Notes: generated by a model from the sequence alone, not told the origin. Positions 48,153-58,110 are shown, numbered from the stretch's first letter. The stretch: 64,000 bases of DNA from Pseudomonas salomonii (GCF_900107155.1 NZ_FNOX01000001.1:186001-250000), one strand, 5' to 3'. A program made the numbers and translations.

Positions 48153-48318
48153 CAAGGCAACACTGTTTCAACGGCGACACTGTTTCAAAGGCAACGTTTT
48201 CAGATGATCCCAGAATGGTTCTGAAGGCCAGACGAGGCGGCATTCGTGCCCACTCTTTTGTATCTGCGCAACCTTGATGACCCAGATGCATCCCCATTCC
48301 ATGATCTAAGAGAACAAC

Positions 48319-48624
48319 ATGACCACACAAGAAATGACCCAGGAACAGCGGCACGAAGCAGCCCTTAAAAAATACGTCGCGGAATCGCCGGAACTGCTGG
48401 ACGAGATCAAGGACCTGAGCGCCGATGATCAAAAGGACCAGATCCAGTGGGCGTTCGAGGATGAGGCCGAGGCCCAGGGCCTGCAGCCGTGGGAACTGAG
48501 CCTCAAGTACACCTCGACGCCGCAAGAGTTCGAAGCGGCGCGCCTGGCCTTGCACAAGGAGGCCGCCGAGGTACTGGGCGTTGACTGGAACGAGTATTGC
48601 GGGATGAATAATCTCGCGATCTGA
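48319..48624 (+). CDS. DUF6388-like small acidic protein
   Basis: 101 residues from ATG 48319 (AAGAGAACAAC upstream). The sequence (TQEQRHEAALKKYVAESPEL, QIQWAFEDEAEAQGLQPWEL, LHKEAAEVLGVDWNEYCGMN) resembles DUF6388 of Pseudomonas. It is a soluble, helical, strongly acidic protein of unknown function, in a single-gene unit closed by the terminator at 48,638. Confidence 0.7.
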   Translation: MTTQEMTQEQRHEAALKKYVAESPELLDEIKDLSADDQKDQIQWAFEDEAEAQGLQPWELSLKYTSTPQEFEAARLALHKEAAEVLGVDWNEYCGMNNLAI

Positions 48625-48637
48625 GCGCGAAATTGAA

Positions 48638-48661
48638 GGAGCGAGCAACCTCGCTCCTTTT
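48638..48661 (+). terminator. Rho-independent terminator
   Basis: GGAGCGAG/CTCGCTCC stem with a CAAC loop, followed by TTTT. It lies between the convergent 101-codon gene and nadC. Confidence 0.85.
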
Positions 48662-48678
48662 GCTCGGATGTTGCTTGC

Positions 48679-49527
48679 TCAGAGGCTCAGGCGCATCGAC
48701 AAATCCACCGCCTTCACATCCTTGGTCATTGCGCCGATGGAAATGTAATCCACCCCGGTCTGCGCGATGGGCAGCAAGGTGGTTTCATTGATCCCGCCGC
48801 TGGCTTCCAGCCTGGCCTTGCCGGCATTCAGGCGCACGGCCTCACGCATGTCATCCAGGCTCAACTCGTCGAGCATGATGATATCGGCGCCCGCCGCCAG
48901 TGCCTCACGCAGCTCCTCCAGGCTTTCCACTTCGATTTCCACCGGCTTGCCCGGCGCGATCTTGTGGGCGGCGGTAATCGCCTCGGCAATCCCACCACAG
49001 GCGGCGATGTGGTTTTCCTTGATCAGGAACGCGTCATACAACCCGATGCGATGGTTGTGGCAACCGCCGCAAGTTACGGCGTACTTCTGCGCCAGGCGCA
49101 GGCCCGGCAGGGTTTTGCGGGTGTCCAGCAACTTGACCTGAGTGCTGGCGACAAAGTCCGCCAAGTACTGCGCGCGCGTGGCGACGCCTGACAACATCTG
49201 CAGAAAGTTCAGCGCACACCTTTCGCCGCTCAGCAGCGAGCGTGCCGGGCCTTCCAGGTGGAACAGCACTTGATTGGGGCTCACACGCTCACCGTCGGCC
49301 ACCTGCCAATGTACTGCAACCCGTGGGTCGAGCTGGCGGAACACCGCGTCCACCCAGGCAGTGCCGGCAATAACGGCCGCATCGCGGGTAATGATGGTGG
49401 CCTTGGCCAGCCGTTCGGCCGGGATCAGTTGCGCAGTGATGTCGCCGCTGCCGATATCTTCCAGCAGTGCGCGGCGCACGTTGGCTTCGATTTCGGCGGT
49501 GAGGTCGGCAAGACGGAGATTCGGCAT
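48679..49527 (-). CDS. nadC: Nicotinate-nucleotide pyrophosphorylase (carboxylating)
   Basis: 282 residues from ATG 49527 (GGAGCCTGTT upstream); the longer frame to 49593 is rejected. Typical blocks: [77 protein letters not shown], and [15 protein letters not shown]. It converts quinolinate and PRPP to nicotinate mononucleotide in NAD synthesis. Confidence 0.97.
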   Translation of the reverse strand: MPNLRLADLTAEIEANVRRALLEDIGSGDITAQLIPAERLAKATIITRDAAVIAGTAWVDAVFRQLDPRVAVHWQVADGERVSPNQVLFHLEGPARSLLSGERCALNFLQMLSGVATRAQYLADFVASTQVKLLDTRKTLPGLRLAQKYAVTCGGCHNHRIGLYDAFLIKENHIAACGGIAEAITAAHKIAPGKPVEIEVESLEELREALAAGADIIMLDELSLDDMREAVRLNAGKARLEASGGINETTLLPIAQTGVDYISIGAMTKDVKAVDLSMRLSL

Positions 49528-49769
49528 AACAGGCTCCACAAACAAAGTGCCTCGATTATAGGGGCAGCGCGCCGCCGAACCCATACTCGCCACTCATTTA
49601 CAGCGCATTGGCAGAGTTCACTGGCGCAACAGCCCCCATTTGCAAGATAATCTCGCGCCTTGCGATTGGCGTCATAGCTTTGACGTCCTGGAGATAACCT
49701 GTGTTTACCGCCCGATGGGGCCTGTAGCCGATTTTCCCCAACTCAACACCGCCGTTTCAGGAGGCCAGG

Positions 49770-51926
49770 ATGCACATTGACGGAAAGGTGGTGCCCATCA
49801 ATCGGGCACAGGCCACGCCATCGCCGCTCGCGCGCCTACCGGTGGTGTTGTTGCAGGTTCGCGACAAGGCTGCGCAGCAGTTGCAGCAAGGTTTGCAGGA
49901 ACTGTTCGATAACGCTGACGACACCTTGTTTGAAATGGCCGACAAGGCCCGCAGCAATGTTGACCACCATATTTTCTTTGAAGCCATGCGTGACCTGCGC
50001 CTCAAGCGCAAGAATTTCGAGCGCGTGTTCATGGAGCAATTGTTCGCCGCATTTATCGACCTGGGCCAGGCCGAGCGCGGTGAGTTTCACCTGGTGCCGG
50101 TGGTGTCCTATGAGGCAGCGCCGGGTACGTCCAGTGATGAGCTGGAAAAAGCTGTCGCGCTGGAGGCCATGCTCGGCCGGGTGCGCCATCGCGATGGCCT
50201 GGCGCTGGGGCAATTGACCGCGCGTCTGGGCGCGTTGCTCGGCAACCCCCTGGATGAGCGCGATAACCCGCTGGGCCCGGCACTCCTGTGCGAGTTCTTC
50301 CTGCGTGCGGGGCGCAGCCTGGGAGTGGAGATTCGCGTCAAGCTGATCATGCTCAAGCTGTTCGAGAAGTATGTGCTCAGTGACGCCGACCAACTGTACG
50401 CGGAGGCCAACCAACTGTTGGTCGCCACTGGCGTCTTGCCGCAGCTCAAGGCCGTGCCGTCCCGTCGCCCCGGTGGGTGTGCGGCGCGTGAACAGCAGCC
50501 TGAAGGCAACCTCCCGATTGTCGACCCGCCCATGGATGAAAACGGCCAGCAAGCCTTCGCCGCGTTGCAGAAGTTGCTCGCTGCCGTGCGTGGCAGCGTC
50601 GCGCCCACCCTGGAAGCCAGCGCCGAACCCCAGCCCATCGCCACCCGCGATTTGCTGCGCCTACTCTCCCACCTGCAGCAATATGTGCCGGAGCCCGAGG
50701 CCGAGGACGACTTCGACCTGCGCAACCAGCTTGAGCAGTTGTTGACCCGTGTGAGCGTCAAGAGCGGTAAATCCCGTGTGGTGGAAGACGCCGATGAGGA
50801 TGTGATCAACCTGGTCGCGCTGTTGTTCGAGTTCATCCTCGCTGACCACTGCGTGCCTGACGTGTTCAAGGCCTTGATCGCACGTTTGCAGATTCCGCTG
50901 TTGAAGGTGGCGGTGCTGGACAAGAGTTTTTTCAGCCGCGCCGGCCACCCGGCGCGACGCTTGCTCAATGAAATCGCCGGTGCGGCCATGACATGGAGCC
51001 CGCGTGATGACTATCAGCGTGACAACCTGTACCTGCGCACTGAGCAGGTGGTACAGCGGCTGTTGAATGAGTTCGTCGAAGACGTGGCGATTTTTCCTCA
51101 GGTGCTGGCGCAGTTCAGCGCCTTTACCGCAGACGAGCGCCAGCGCAGCGAATTGCTCGAACAGCATACCTGTGAGGCCGAGGAAGGCCGGGTGCGCACA
51201 GACGCTGCACGCCAGCGGGTGGCCGAGGTGCTCAATCGACGACTGGTGGGCCGAGTATTGCCCCAGGCCGTGGTGCAATTTATTCAGCAGGCCTGGAGCC
51301 AGGTGCTGTTGCTGGCCAGCCTCAAGCAGGGCGAGCAGTCAGTGCAATGGCAGGCGGCCGTGCGCACCCTGGACGAATTGATCTGGAGCGTCAGCCTGCA
51401 AAAAGACACCGAGGCCGGCCGGCACTTGCTTGAACAACTGCCCGGCCTGCTCAAAGCCTTGCGTGATGGGTTGACCAGTGCAGCGTTCGACCCCTTCAGC
51501 ACCCGCGAATTTTTTGTACGTTTGCAGGCCATGCACCTGCAGTCGTTCGACGGCGAGCGCCTGGACACGCTGATCGAAGTGCGTGAGCCGTTTTCGCTCG
51601 GTAGCGACGTGCCTGACCCCACCCCGAGCCTGCCCAGTGATGACCCGGCGTTGTTCAAGGTCCAGCAGTTGCGCATTGGCAACTGGTTCGAGTTCCAGCA
51701 AGACGATGGCAGCCGGCTGCGTTGCAAGCTGAAGGCCATCATGGCGCCGACCAATCGCTATATTTTTGTCAGCCGCACGGGGCTCAAAGTCCTCGATAAA
51801 AGTGCCGGCCAATTGGCCATGGCCCTCAAGCAGGGCGCGCTGCGCAACCTTGACGAGGGGCTGCTGTTCGACCGCGCGCTGGCTTCGGTGATTGGCACCC
51901 TGCGCCAACTCAATCGCGGCAAGTGA
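49770..51926 (+). CDS. DUF1631 family protein
   Basis: 718 residues from ATG 49770 (CAGGAGGCCAGG upstream). It is largely helical and acidic, with conserved stretches (LQQGLQELFDNADDTLFEMA, LARLQIPLLKVAVLDKSFFS, HPARRLLNEIAGAAMTWS, VFIQQAW-like VQFIQQAWSQVLLLASL) of DUF1631. The C-terminal 90 residues (LRIGNWFEFQQDDGSRLRCK) resemble a PilZ-like/beta-barrel part. Family function is unknown. It stands between nadC and ampD as in other pseudomonads. Confidence 0.9.
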   Translation: MHIDGKVVPINRAQATPSPLARLPVVLLQVRDKAAQQLQQGLQELFDNADDTLFEMADKARSNVDHHIFFEAMRDLRLKRKNFERVFMEQLFAAFIDLGQAERGEFHLVPVVSYEAAPGTSSDELEKAVALEAMLGRVRHRDGLALGQLTARLGALLGNPLDERDNPLGPALLCEFFLRAGRSLGVEIRVKLIMLKLFEKYVLSDADQLYAEANQLLVATGVLPQLKAVPSRRPGGCAAREQQPEGNLPIVDPPMDENGQQAFAALQKLLAAVRGSVAPTLEASAEPQPIATRDLLRLLSHLQQYVPEPEAEDDFDLRNQLEQLLTRVSVKSGKSRVVEDADEDVINLVALLFEFILADHCVPDVFKALIARLQIPLLKVAVLDKSFFSRAGHPARRLLNEIAGAAMTWSPRDDYQRDNLYLRTEQVVQRLLNEFVEDVAIFPQVLAQFSAFTADERQRSELLEQHTCEAEEGRVRTDAARQRVAEVLNRRLVGRVLPQAVVQFIQQAWSQVLLLASLKQGEQSVQWQAAVRTLDELIWSVSLQKDTEAGRHLLEQLPGLLKALRDGLTSAAFDPFSTREFFVRLQAMHLQSFDGERLDTLIEVREPFSLGSDVPDPTPSLPSDDPALFKVQQLRIGNWFEFQQDDGSRLRCKLKAIMAPTNRYIFVSRTGLKVLDKSAGQLAMALKQGALRNLDEGLLFDRALASVIGTLRQLNRGK

Positions 51927-51987
51927 TCGCAACCGCAGGGCTGAACGCGGCATACTGGTAACACCTCGACTTATTCAAGGAGCCCGT

Positions 51988-52551
51988 ATGCAGTTGGACC
52001 CCACCAGCGGTTGGTGTAAGGGCATCCGTCATTGCCCGTCGCCCAACTTCAACGAGCGCCCCGCCGGCGAGATCTCACTGTTGGTGGTGCATAACATCAG
52101 CCTGCCGCCGGGGCAGTTTGCCACTGGCAAGGTGCATGAGTTTTTCCAGAATCGCCTGGATGTCACGGAACATCCCTACTTTGAAGGCATTGTCGACCTA
52201 CGTGTGTCTGCGCATTTTCTGATTGAACGTGACGGCGCGGTGACACAATTTGTGTCGTGCCTGGACCGTGCCTGGCATGCTGGTATTTCCAGCTTCGAGG
52301 GGCGTGAAGTGTGCAATGACTTCTCCCTCGGGATCGAACTGGAAGGCACGGACGAACTGCCGTTTACCGATGCGCAATATGTGGCGCTGCTCGACCTGAC
52401 CCGGCAGCTGTTGGCGGCCTACCCAGGCATTACCCCGCAGCGTATTTGTGGCCACAGTGATATCGCACCGGGACGCAAGACCGATCCGGGCCCGGCTTTT
52501 GACTGGACGCGCTTTCGCAGCGCCCTGCAGGATGGAGGACACGCACGATGA
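51988..52551 (+). CDS. ampD: 1,6-anhydro-N-acetylmuramyl-L-alanine amidase AmpD
   Basis: 187 residues from ATG 51988 (AAGGAGCCCGT upstream). Zinc ligands H35, H156 and D166 and catalytic E117 and K164 can be matched to E. coli AmpD (VVHNIS, GIELEGTD, CGHSDIAPGRKTDPG). It cleaves the stem peptide from anhydro-muropeptides in the cytoplasm, recycling peptidoglycan and keeping ampC repressed where present. It overlaps ampE. Confidence 0.97.
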   Translation: MQLDPTSGWCKGIRHCPSPNFNERPAGEISLLVVHNISLPPGQFATGKVHEFFQNRLDVTEHPYFEGIVDLRVSAHFLIERDGAVTQFVSCLDRAWHAGISSFEGREVCNDFSLGIELEGTDELPFTDAQYVALLDLTRQLLAAYPGITPQRICGHSDIAPGRKTDPGPAFDWTRFRSALQDGGHAR

Positions 52552-53384
52552 GTTTCCTGGTATTGGTGCTGGCGGTGTGGATCGAGAAGTTCTCGGCCCT
52601 GCGTCGGCGGTTGCAACGTGATGGCGGATGGCTGCGCGAACTGGCCAAGCTGGAAACGAGCCCGCGCATGGGCAAGCAGCCTTGGCTGATCCTGGTACTG
52701 CTGGTGTTGTTGCCGGTGGCCTTGCTGGGGTTGTTGCTGTTGGTGCTGGAGCCCGTGGCTTATGGTCTGTTGGCGTTGCCGGTGCATTTGCTGGTGGTGA
52801 TCTACAGCCTGGGGCGCGGCGATCTGCTGGGCGAGCTTGGGCCGTTTCGCGACGCCTGGCGGCGCGGTGACCTGCAAGCTGCCGAGCACGTAGCCGAGCG
52901 CGACCTGAAAGTGGCCGCCGACAGTGGCGAGCAACTGCTGGAGCGGGTTCAAGGCCATTTGCTGTGGCAGGCCTACCAAAGCTTTTTTGCGGTGATTTTC
53001 TGGTATTTCCTGCTCGGCCCGGTCGCGGCCCTGGCTTATCGCTTGTTGGCATTGGCCAGCGAGAACAGCCAGAACCCGCTGGTCGCCGAGCGCGCCGGGC
53101 AATTGCGTCACGCCTTTGATTGGCTGCCGGTGCGTTTGCTGGCGGCCAGCTTTGCCCTGGTGGGTAATTTTGTCGCGGTTAGCCGGGTGATGCTGCATGA
53201 GCTGTTGAGCTGGGACATCAGCGCCGCGCAACTGATGGAAAAAGTCGGCCTGGTGGCGGCTGAAATTCCACCACCGGTGGTGGGCGCCGATGGCATCAAC
53301 AGTTTGGATCGGCTGTGGGAACTGCTGCTGCGGGCCGCTGTGCTGTGGTATGCCGGGTTCGCGATCTGGACGGTGTTGCCTTAG
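52548..53384 (+). CDS. ampE: Inner-membrane protein AmpE
   Basis: 278 residues from ATG 52548 (ATGA overlap with ampD; GGAGGACACGC upstream). Membrane segments are LILVLLVLLPVALLGLLLLV, AYGLLALPVHLLVVIYSLG, FFAVIFWYFLLGPVAALAYR and the C-terminal RAAVLWYAGFAIWTVL. It is a likely ATP-binding or sensory partner in beta-lactamase induction, with its exact role unsettled. Confidence 0.93.
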   Translation: MSFLVLVLAVWIEKFSALRRRLQRDGGWLRELAKLETSPRMGKQPWLILVLLVLLPVALLGLLLLVLEPVAYGLLALPVHLLVVIYSLGRGDLLGELGPFRDAWRRGDLQAAEHVAERDLKVAADSGEQLLERVQGHLLWQAYQSFFAVIFWYFLLGPVAALAYRLLALASENSQNPLVAERAGQLRHAFDWLPVRLLAASFALVGNFVAVSRVMLHELLSWDISAAQLMEKVGLVAAEIPPPVVGADGINSLDRLWELLLRAAVLWYAGFAIWTVLP

Positions 53385-53418
53385 CCCAGAGCAACAGCAA
53401 GGCTGCATGTGTTCAAAA

Positions 53419-53506
53419 TGTGGGAGCTGGCTTGCCTGCGATAGCATCACCTCGGCATAACTGAAAAGCCGCGGTGCCTGTATCGCGGGCAAGCCCGGCT
53501 CCCACA
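53419..53506. repeat. REPIN (imperfect inverted REP pair)
   Basis: Arms at 53419-53443 (TGTGGGAGCTGGCTTGCCTG...) and 53481-53506 pair with a few mismatches. It is located after ampE, between it and the MCP gene. Confidence 0.85.
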
Positions 53507-53646
53507 CAAGTCTGTGGTGAATTTCCAAGCCGTTAACCTTACGTTACAAAACTCCCTTTCAAATTGAGCTATACAGTCAGAGCGCCAAATAGTGGCTATC
53601 TGCCGCCGCCCTGCGCCTCAATAAAAATAAGAAAGGGAGCTCAACC

Positions 53647-55677
53647 GTGAAGCGCTTGCTCTATCCCGCTGTCGCCCTGATGAACCGCCTGAGCTTCGGC
53701 ATGAAGTTCAGCCTGATCAGCGTGCTGTTCCTGCTGCCGATGCTGGCGACCAACTATTTTCTGGTGCGTGACTCCTGGTCGCAATTCCAGGGCACCCGTA
53801 TCGAACTGCAAAGCCTCGATTTGCTCGGCAGCAGCCTGGCGTTGCGGCGTGACCTGGAGACTCTGAACAATCAGGTGCAGATCAACGCGGTGCTGGGGCA
53901 ATCAGGCAAGGCCGGCGATCTTGAAGGCAAGATCAGTGCCCTGGAGCAGGGCGTGCTGAGCCGCCTGCAAAGCCTCAACGCCATGACCGCCGACCCCGAG
54001 CAAGCCAGCGCCTTCGAGGGCAAGCGCGACGAGTTGATCGCCGCCTTCAAGGCCCAGCAACAGGAAACCTCGCTGCTGAGCAAAAGCGCGCTGATCGGCA
54101 AATTACTCAACAAGGCGCAGATGCTCAGCCAGATCATTGCCAGCCAGTCCGGCTTGAGCCGTGACCCTCAGACTGATTTGCGCCAGCTCAGTGAGCTGCT
54201 CACCAGCGTCACCGCGCAAGTCACCCAAACCCTCGGCGAGGGGCGGGCCATGGGCGCGTACTCCCTGGGCCAGGGCTTTCTCAATTCATCCTCCAGCACG
54301 CGCTTTGAAGAACTGTTGCAACAGTTGGAAAAACTCCAGGCTGAATACGCCTTGAAGCTGCAGGATGCCTTGGGCGCCAGTACCGCCGCGCATACGGCGC
54401 TCGACAGCCAGGCCCAAGCCAGCAGTGCCAGCCTCAAGCAAGGCAGCGAGTTGTTCGAAGAGCAGGTTGTCATGGCGCAAACCCTCGACGCGCCATGGCA
54501 AGGTTTCTACGACGATGTCAGCCGACTGATGGCCCAGACCTACCAGCTCAATGACGCCACCCTGACGTTCCTTGAGCAGCAACTGCAGCAGCGCCTGGCG
54601 CAAAACCGCCTGCACATGGTGGTGCTGGTGTGCGCCCTGGTGGCGGTGTTCCTGCTGATCTTCTATTTGTATGCAGGCTTCTATGCCTCCACGCGCACCA
54701 CCTTGCGCCGCCTGGGCGCGATGATGGACAAAGTGGCGGCCGGCGACATGACCGTCACCTTTGAGGCCCGCAGTCGCGATGAACTGGGCGACCTGGGCCA
54801 AGTGTTCAACGGCACTGTGGCCAAGATCCATGACTTGATCGAACGCGTGGGGCACACCGTCAGCCAGGTCGAGCTGCAAGCCGGCCAGGTGCAGGCCGTG
54901 TCTTCGCAAAGCAATCAGGCGGTGTCCGGCCAGCGAAGCCAGATTGAACAGGTGGCGACGGCGATGAACCAGATGTCTTCCACCGCCCAGGAAGTGGCAC
55001 GCAGCGCGGCGACGGCGGTCAACAGCGCCCAAAGCGTCAACGACGAAACCGTCACCGGCCGTGGCCTGGTGCAATCCCAGCAAGGCAGCATTGCACGCCT
55101 GGCCTCGGAGATTGATGAATCGGTGCGGGTGATCAACCAGTTGGCCACCGACAGCCAGTCCATCAGCAGCGTATTGGAGGTGATCAAAAGCATCGCCGAA
55201 CAAACCAACCTGCTGGCGCTCAATGCGGCGATCGAGGCGGCGCGTGCCGGTGAGCAGGGGCGTGGTTTTGCGGTGGTGGCCGATGAAGTGCGCACCCTGG
55301 CAAGACGTACCCAGCATTCCACTGAAGAAATCGAACAGATGATCAGCCGTTTGCACAGCGGTGTCGGCGCGGCGGTGAAGGCCATGGGCACCAGCCATAC
55401 CATGGCGAACGGCACCGTGGCTCAGTCGGAAAAGGTCCAGCAGGCCCTGGAAAATATCCTTGGCGCCGTGGGCATGATCGTCGACCAGAACCAGCAGATC
55501 GCCGCTGCCGTCGAGCAGCAAACCGCCGTCGCGCACGATATCGATCAGAACATCGTCGAAATCAATCGAGCCGGCGAACATGCGGCCCAGGGCGCGCAGC
55601 AGACCGAGGCCGCCAGCCGGCAGCTGTCATTGCAGGTCATTGAGCTGAAGCACTTGATCGGGGCATTTCGCGTGTAA
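53647..55677 (+). CDS. Methyl-accepting chemotaxis protein
   Basis: 676 residues from GTG 53647 (GGGAGCTCAACC upstream). TM1 lies around residues 20-40 (FSLISVLFLLPMLATNYFLV). A long helical periplasmic sensor domain (about 41-320) follows, then TM2 (MVVLVCALVAVFLLIFYLYA), HAMP (about 345-400) and the signalling domain with the hairpin SIAEQTNLLALNAAIEAARA and EQGRGFAVVADEV. Ligand unknown; the sensor is helical-bundle type, about 280 residues. Confidence 0.95.
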   Translation: MKRLLYPAVALMNRLSFGMKFSLISVLFLLPMLATNYFLVRDSWSQFQGTRIELQSLDLLGSSLALRRDLETLNNQVQINAVLGQSGKAGDLEGKISALEQGVLSRLQSLNAMTADPEQASAFEGKRDELIAAFKAQQQETSLLSKSALIGKLLNKAQMLSQIIASQSGLSRDPQTDLRQLSELLTSVTAQVTQTLGEGRAMGAYSLGQGFLNSSSSTRFEELLQQLEKLQAEYALKLQDALGASTAAHTALDSQAQASSASLKQGSELFEEQVVMAQTLDAPWQGFYDDVSRLMAQTYQLNDATLTFLEQQLQQRLAQNRLHMVVLVCALVAVFLLIFYLYAGFYASTRTTLRRLGAMMDKVAAGDMTVTFEARSRDELGDLGQVFNGTVAKIHDLIERVGHTVSQVELQAGQVQAVSSQSNQAVSGQRSQIEQVATAMNQMSSTAQEVARSAATAVNSAQSVNDETVTGRGLVQSQQGSIARLASEIDESVRVINQLATDSQSISSVLEVIKSIAEQTNLLALNAAIEAARAGEQGRGFAVVADEVRTLARRTQHSTEEIEQMISRLHSGVGAAVKAMGTSHTMANGTVAQSEKVQQALENILGAVGMIVDQNQQIAAAVEQQTAVAHDIDQNIVEINRAGEHAAQGAQQTEAASRQLSLQVIELKHLIGAFRV

Positions 55678-55803
55678 GACCTGTACGTAGGAATAGACTC
55701 GATTGTTTGTGGTGCCTGTCCCGATTTTTCGCTGTGTCTGTTTTGAGACTGTGATTGGGTGAGAATTTGTTTTACCCACTCAGGGGTCTCGGGAGGCAAC
55801 GCG

Positions 55804-56232
55804 ATGACGGCGGTTATCGGCATCAAAGGGCACTGCGCCCATTGCGACATCACCTTCGAACTCAAGCCCTGGCAATTGAACGCCATTGCCATCCGTGAGC
55901 CGTTTGATTGCCCGTATTGTCAGTGGGTTCTGGAAGTGAACTGCCCCAGGCAACTGCGCCAGTTCAAATCCCTGGATCACTGGGCCATGGTGCACCCAAG
56001 CTTGATGGTATTGACCAGCGTGGTGCTGATCGTGGCGATGGTGGCCGAGTGGCTGGGCCTGATCAGCATGGTCGGGCAGCTCAACGTTTCATTGCTGGGG
56101 GTGCTGATCCACTTTCTGATGTTGCGCTATGTGCGCCACCGGCAGCGGCTCACCCTGGAACTGCAGGCGGTCAATGGGCTACCAGTTGAAGAGCTCGTAC
56201 GCGTTGCGTGTGCTCGTTTCGGCCAGCATTGA
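55804..56232 (+). CDS. Zinc-ribbon small membrane protein
   Basis: 142 residues from ATG 55804 (GGGAGGCAACGCG upstream). Two CxxC pairs (CAHC at about 11-14, CPYC at 37-40) form a zinc-ribbon-like N-terminus. Two hydrophobic segments follow (SLMVLTSVVLIVAMVAEWLG, LNVSLLGVLIHFLMLRYV). Function unknown. Its 3' end overlaps the convergent tatD by 54 bp. Confidence 0.75.
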   Translation: MTAVIGIKGHCAHCDITFELKPWQLNAIAIREPFDCPYCQWVLEVNCPRQLRQFKSLDHWAMVHPSLMVLTSVVLIVAMVAEWLGLISMVGQLNVSLLGVLIHFLMLRYVRHRQRLTLELQAVNGLPVEELVRVACARFGQH

Positions 56233-56961
56233 AGGGCTGATGCCCATGCGTTCGGCCAAGGCCTTGCAGATGTCCGGCAAGTGTTGCGGGCTGTTGCGCT
56301 GGCCGGGGTACATGGCGGGTGCCATGTCTGGCGCATCGGTTTCCAGCACCAGCGCCTCAAGCGGCAACTGGGTCAGCACCTTGTGCATGCGCAGCGCCTG
56401 GGGCCAGGTGGCCGCGCCGCCCAGGCCCAGTTTGAAACCGAGTTTGATGTACTCGCGGGCCTCTTCAACGCTGCCGGCAAACGCATGAATGATGCCGCCC
56501 CGTGGCAGGCGGATGCGTTTGAGGGTGGCAATCACCGCCGCGTGGCTGCGGCGCACGTGCAGCAGGGCCGGGAGCTGGAAGTCCACGGCCAGTTTCAGCT
56601 GCGCTTCAAACAGGCTTTGCTGGCGTTCGCGGTCCAGCTGTTGGAGGAAGTAATCCAGGCCGATCTCACCGACGGCGCACAGTTGCCGATGGCCGTGCAG
56701 GCGGGTCAGCCAATCACCCAACTCGATCAGGTCGGTGGGGCGATGCTCATCCAGATACACCGGGTGCAGGCCGAAGGCGGCGAATAAACCTTCATCGTCC
56801 TGGACCAGGTCCCACAGCCGTTGCCAGTTCTGCTGATACACACCCAGCACCACCATGCGTTGCACGCCGAGTTGGCGGCTGTGAGCGAGGACTTCCCGGC
56901 GATCGGTGTCGAAATCCGGGAAGTCCAGGTGCGTGTGGGTGTCGATCAGCTCCACGCTCAA
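56179..56961 (-). CDS. tatD: TatD-family metal-dependent hydrolase
   Basis: 260 residues from ATG 56961, overlapping the cra stop. HTHLDF near residue 10 supplies two metal-binding His, and further His and Asp occur in IGEIGLDY, PALLHVRRSHAAV, IHAFAGS and LETDAPDM. It is a TIM-barrel DNase/hydrolase of the TatD/YcfH group. Confidence 0.9.
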   Translation of the reverse strand: MSVELIDTHTHLDFPDFDTDRREVLAHSRQLGVQRMVVLGVYQQNWQRLWDLVQDDEGLFAAFGLHPVYLDEHRPTDLIELGDWLTRLHGHRQLCAVGEIGLDYFLQQLDRERQQSLFEAQLKLAVDFQLPALLHVRRSHAAVIATLKRIRLPRGGIIHAFAGSVEEAREYIKLGFKLGLGGAATWPQALRMHKVLTQLPLEALVLETDAPDMAPAMYPGQRNSPQHLPDICKALAERMGISPSMLAETSTRNAYELFNW

Positions 56962-58040
56962 GCCTCGTGTATGCGCTGCTTGAAGGTCCGGCCGATGGCA
57001 TGCACGCCGGGCTCGTACTGTTCTTCTTCGATGGCCGCCAGGGCCAGGCGCAGGGCGGTGTCGGCGATCAGTTGATGTTGCTGGGCCATGGCGTTGACCG
57101 GCAAGGGCAGGAAGTCGAGCAGTTGGGTGTCGCCGAACGTGCCCAGGCGCAACGGCCGGGATTTGAGCGGGAAGTCATGCAGCGCATCGAACACACCTTG
57201 CAGCAGCACGTAGGACGTAGTCACCAGCGCGTCAGGCAAATGCCCCAGGCGTTGCAGGAGTTCTTCCATCAACTGGCGGCCACAGTCACGGCTGAAAGCC
57301 TCACCTTGTTCGATCAGCACCTCGCCCTCGAAGTCGCGCAAGGCTTCACGGAAACCCGCGGCGCGTTCCTGGCTGATGCTCAGTTCCGGGTGCGCACCGA
57401 TCAGCGCGATCTGCTTGGGCAACGGCTGCAACAGGCTGCTGGTGAGTTGCTGGCAGGCCTGGCGGTCGTCGCTGACCACTGAGCAGAAGTGCCCGGGTTC
57501 CATCACCCGGTCGATGGCGATAATCGGCAGGCCCTTGGCTTGCAGCTCGCGGTAGCTGTCATCGCTGGCCGGCAAGCAACTGGCGACGAACAGCGCATCG
57601 CAGCGCCGCGCGCGGAACAGTTGCAGCAGCTGGCGTTCGCTGTCGGCTTCATCATCGGAGCTGGCGATCAGCAGTTGGTAGCCGCGCGCCCGCGCGCCTT
57701 GTTCCAGCAGTTTGGCAATGCGCGCGTAGCTGGGGTTTTCCAGGTCGGGCAAGATAAAACCCAAGGTGCGCGTGTGCCGACTGCGCAGCCCGGCGGCCTG
57801 AGGGTTGGGCGTAAAGCCATGGGCTTGGACCACGGCACGCACCCGCTCGACGGTGGCGTTGCTGATGCGTTGCTGCTCGGCTTTGCCGTTGATGACATAG
57901 CTGGCGGTGGTAACGGACACACCGGCCAGACGTGCAATATCACTGAGTTTCAAACCGGGATTTCCTTGTTTTTTAGAGCTTGCCCCGACATTTTGTCCAA
58001 TCGTAACCGATTCCTGCACACGACTATTGTCTGAGCTCAA
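56958..58040 (-). CDS. cra: Catabolite repressor/activator Cra (FruR), LacI family
   Basis: 360 residues from ATG 58040. The HTH core is LKLSDIARLAGVSVTTASYV followed by INGKAEQQRISNATVERVRA, at residues about 30-70; most Cra proteins start at this Leu/Met, so the first 30 residues are an extension or the start lies further in. The C-terminal part (LGFILPDLENPSYARIAKLL; LIGAHPELSISQERAAGFRE) is the sugar-phosphate-binding domain. It represses fruBKA and is released by fructose-1-phosphate. It is divergent from fruB, with its operator at 58,099. Confidence 0.93.
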   Translation of the reverse strand: MSSDNSRVQESVTIGQNVGASSKKQGNPGLKLSDIARLAGVSVTTASYVINGKAEQQRISNATVERVRAVVQAHGFTPNPQAAGLRSRHTRTLGFILPDLENPSYARIAKLLEQGARARGYQLLIASSDDEADSERQLLQLFRARRCDALFVASCLPASDDSYRELQAKGLPIIAIDRVMEPGHFCSVVSDDRQACQQLTSSLLQPLPKQIALIGAHPELSISQERAAGFREALRDFEGEVLIEQGEAFSRDCGRQLMEELLQRLGHLPDALVTTSYVLLQGVFDALHDFPLKSRPLRLGTFGDTQLLDFLPLPVNAMAQQHQLIADTALRLALAAIEEEQYEPGVHAIGRTFKQRIHEA

Positions 58041-58098
58041 GTGCCGAGTGGTCCTTCAAGCTTGCATAATTAGCGCATAATCTGCCATAAATTCTAGA

Positions 58099-58110
58099 TT
58101 AAACGTTTCA
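58099..58110. promoter_or_regulatory. Cra/FruR operator
   Basis: TTAAACGTTTCA, within GATTAAACGTTTCAGC. This matches the FruR operator known at the fru promoter of P. putida. It lies 138 nt before fruB and 59 nt before cra, so both may be controlled. Confidence 0.85.

Noticed and set aside
52419..53528. Antisense frame opposite ampD/ampE
   Set aside because: Gln/His-rich shadow; ampD and ampE are unambiguous on the plus strand.
54286..55581. Antisense frame opposite the chemotaxis gene
   Set aside because: Low-complexity His/Gly/Arg-rich translation typical of the opposite strand of a G+C-rich gene.
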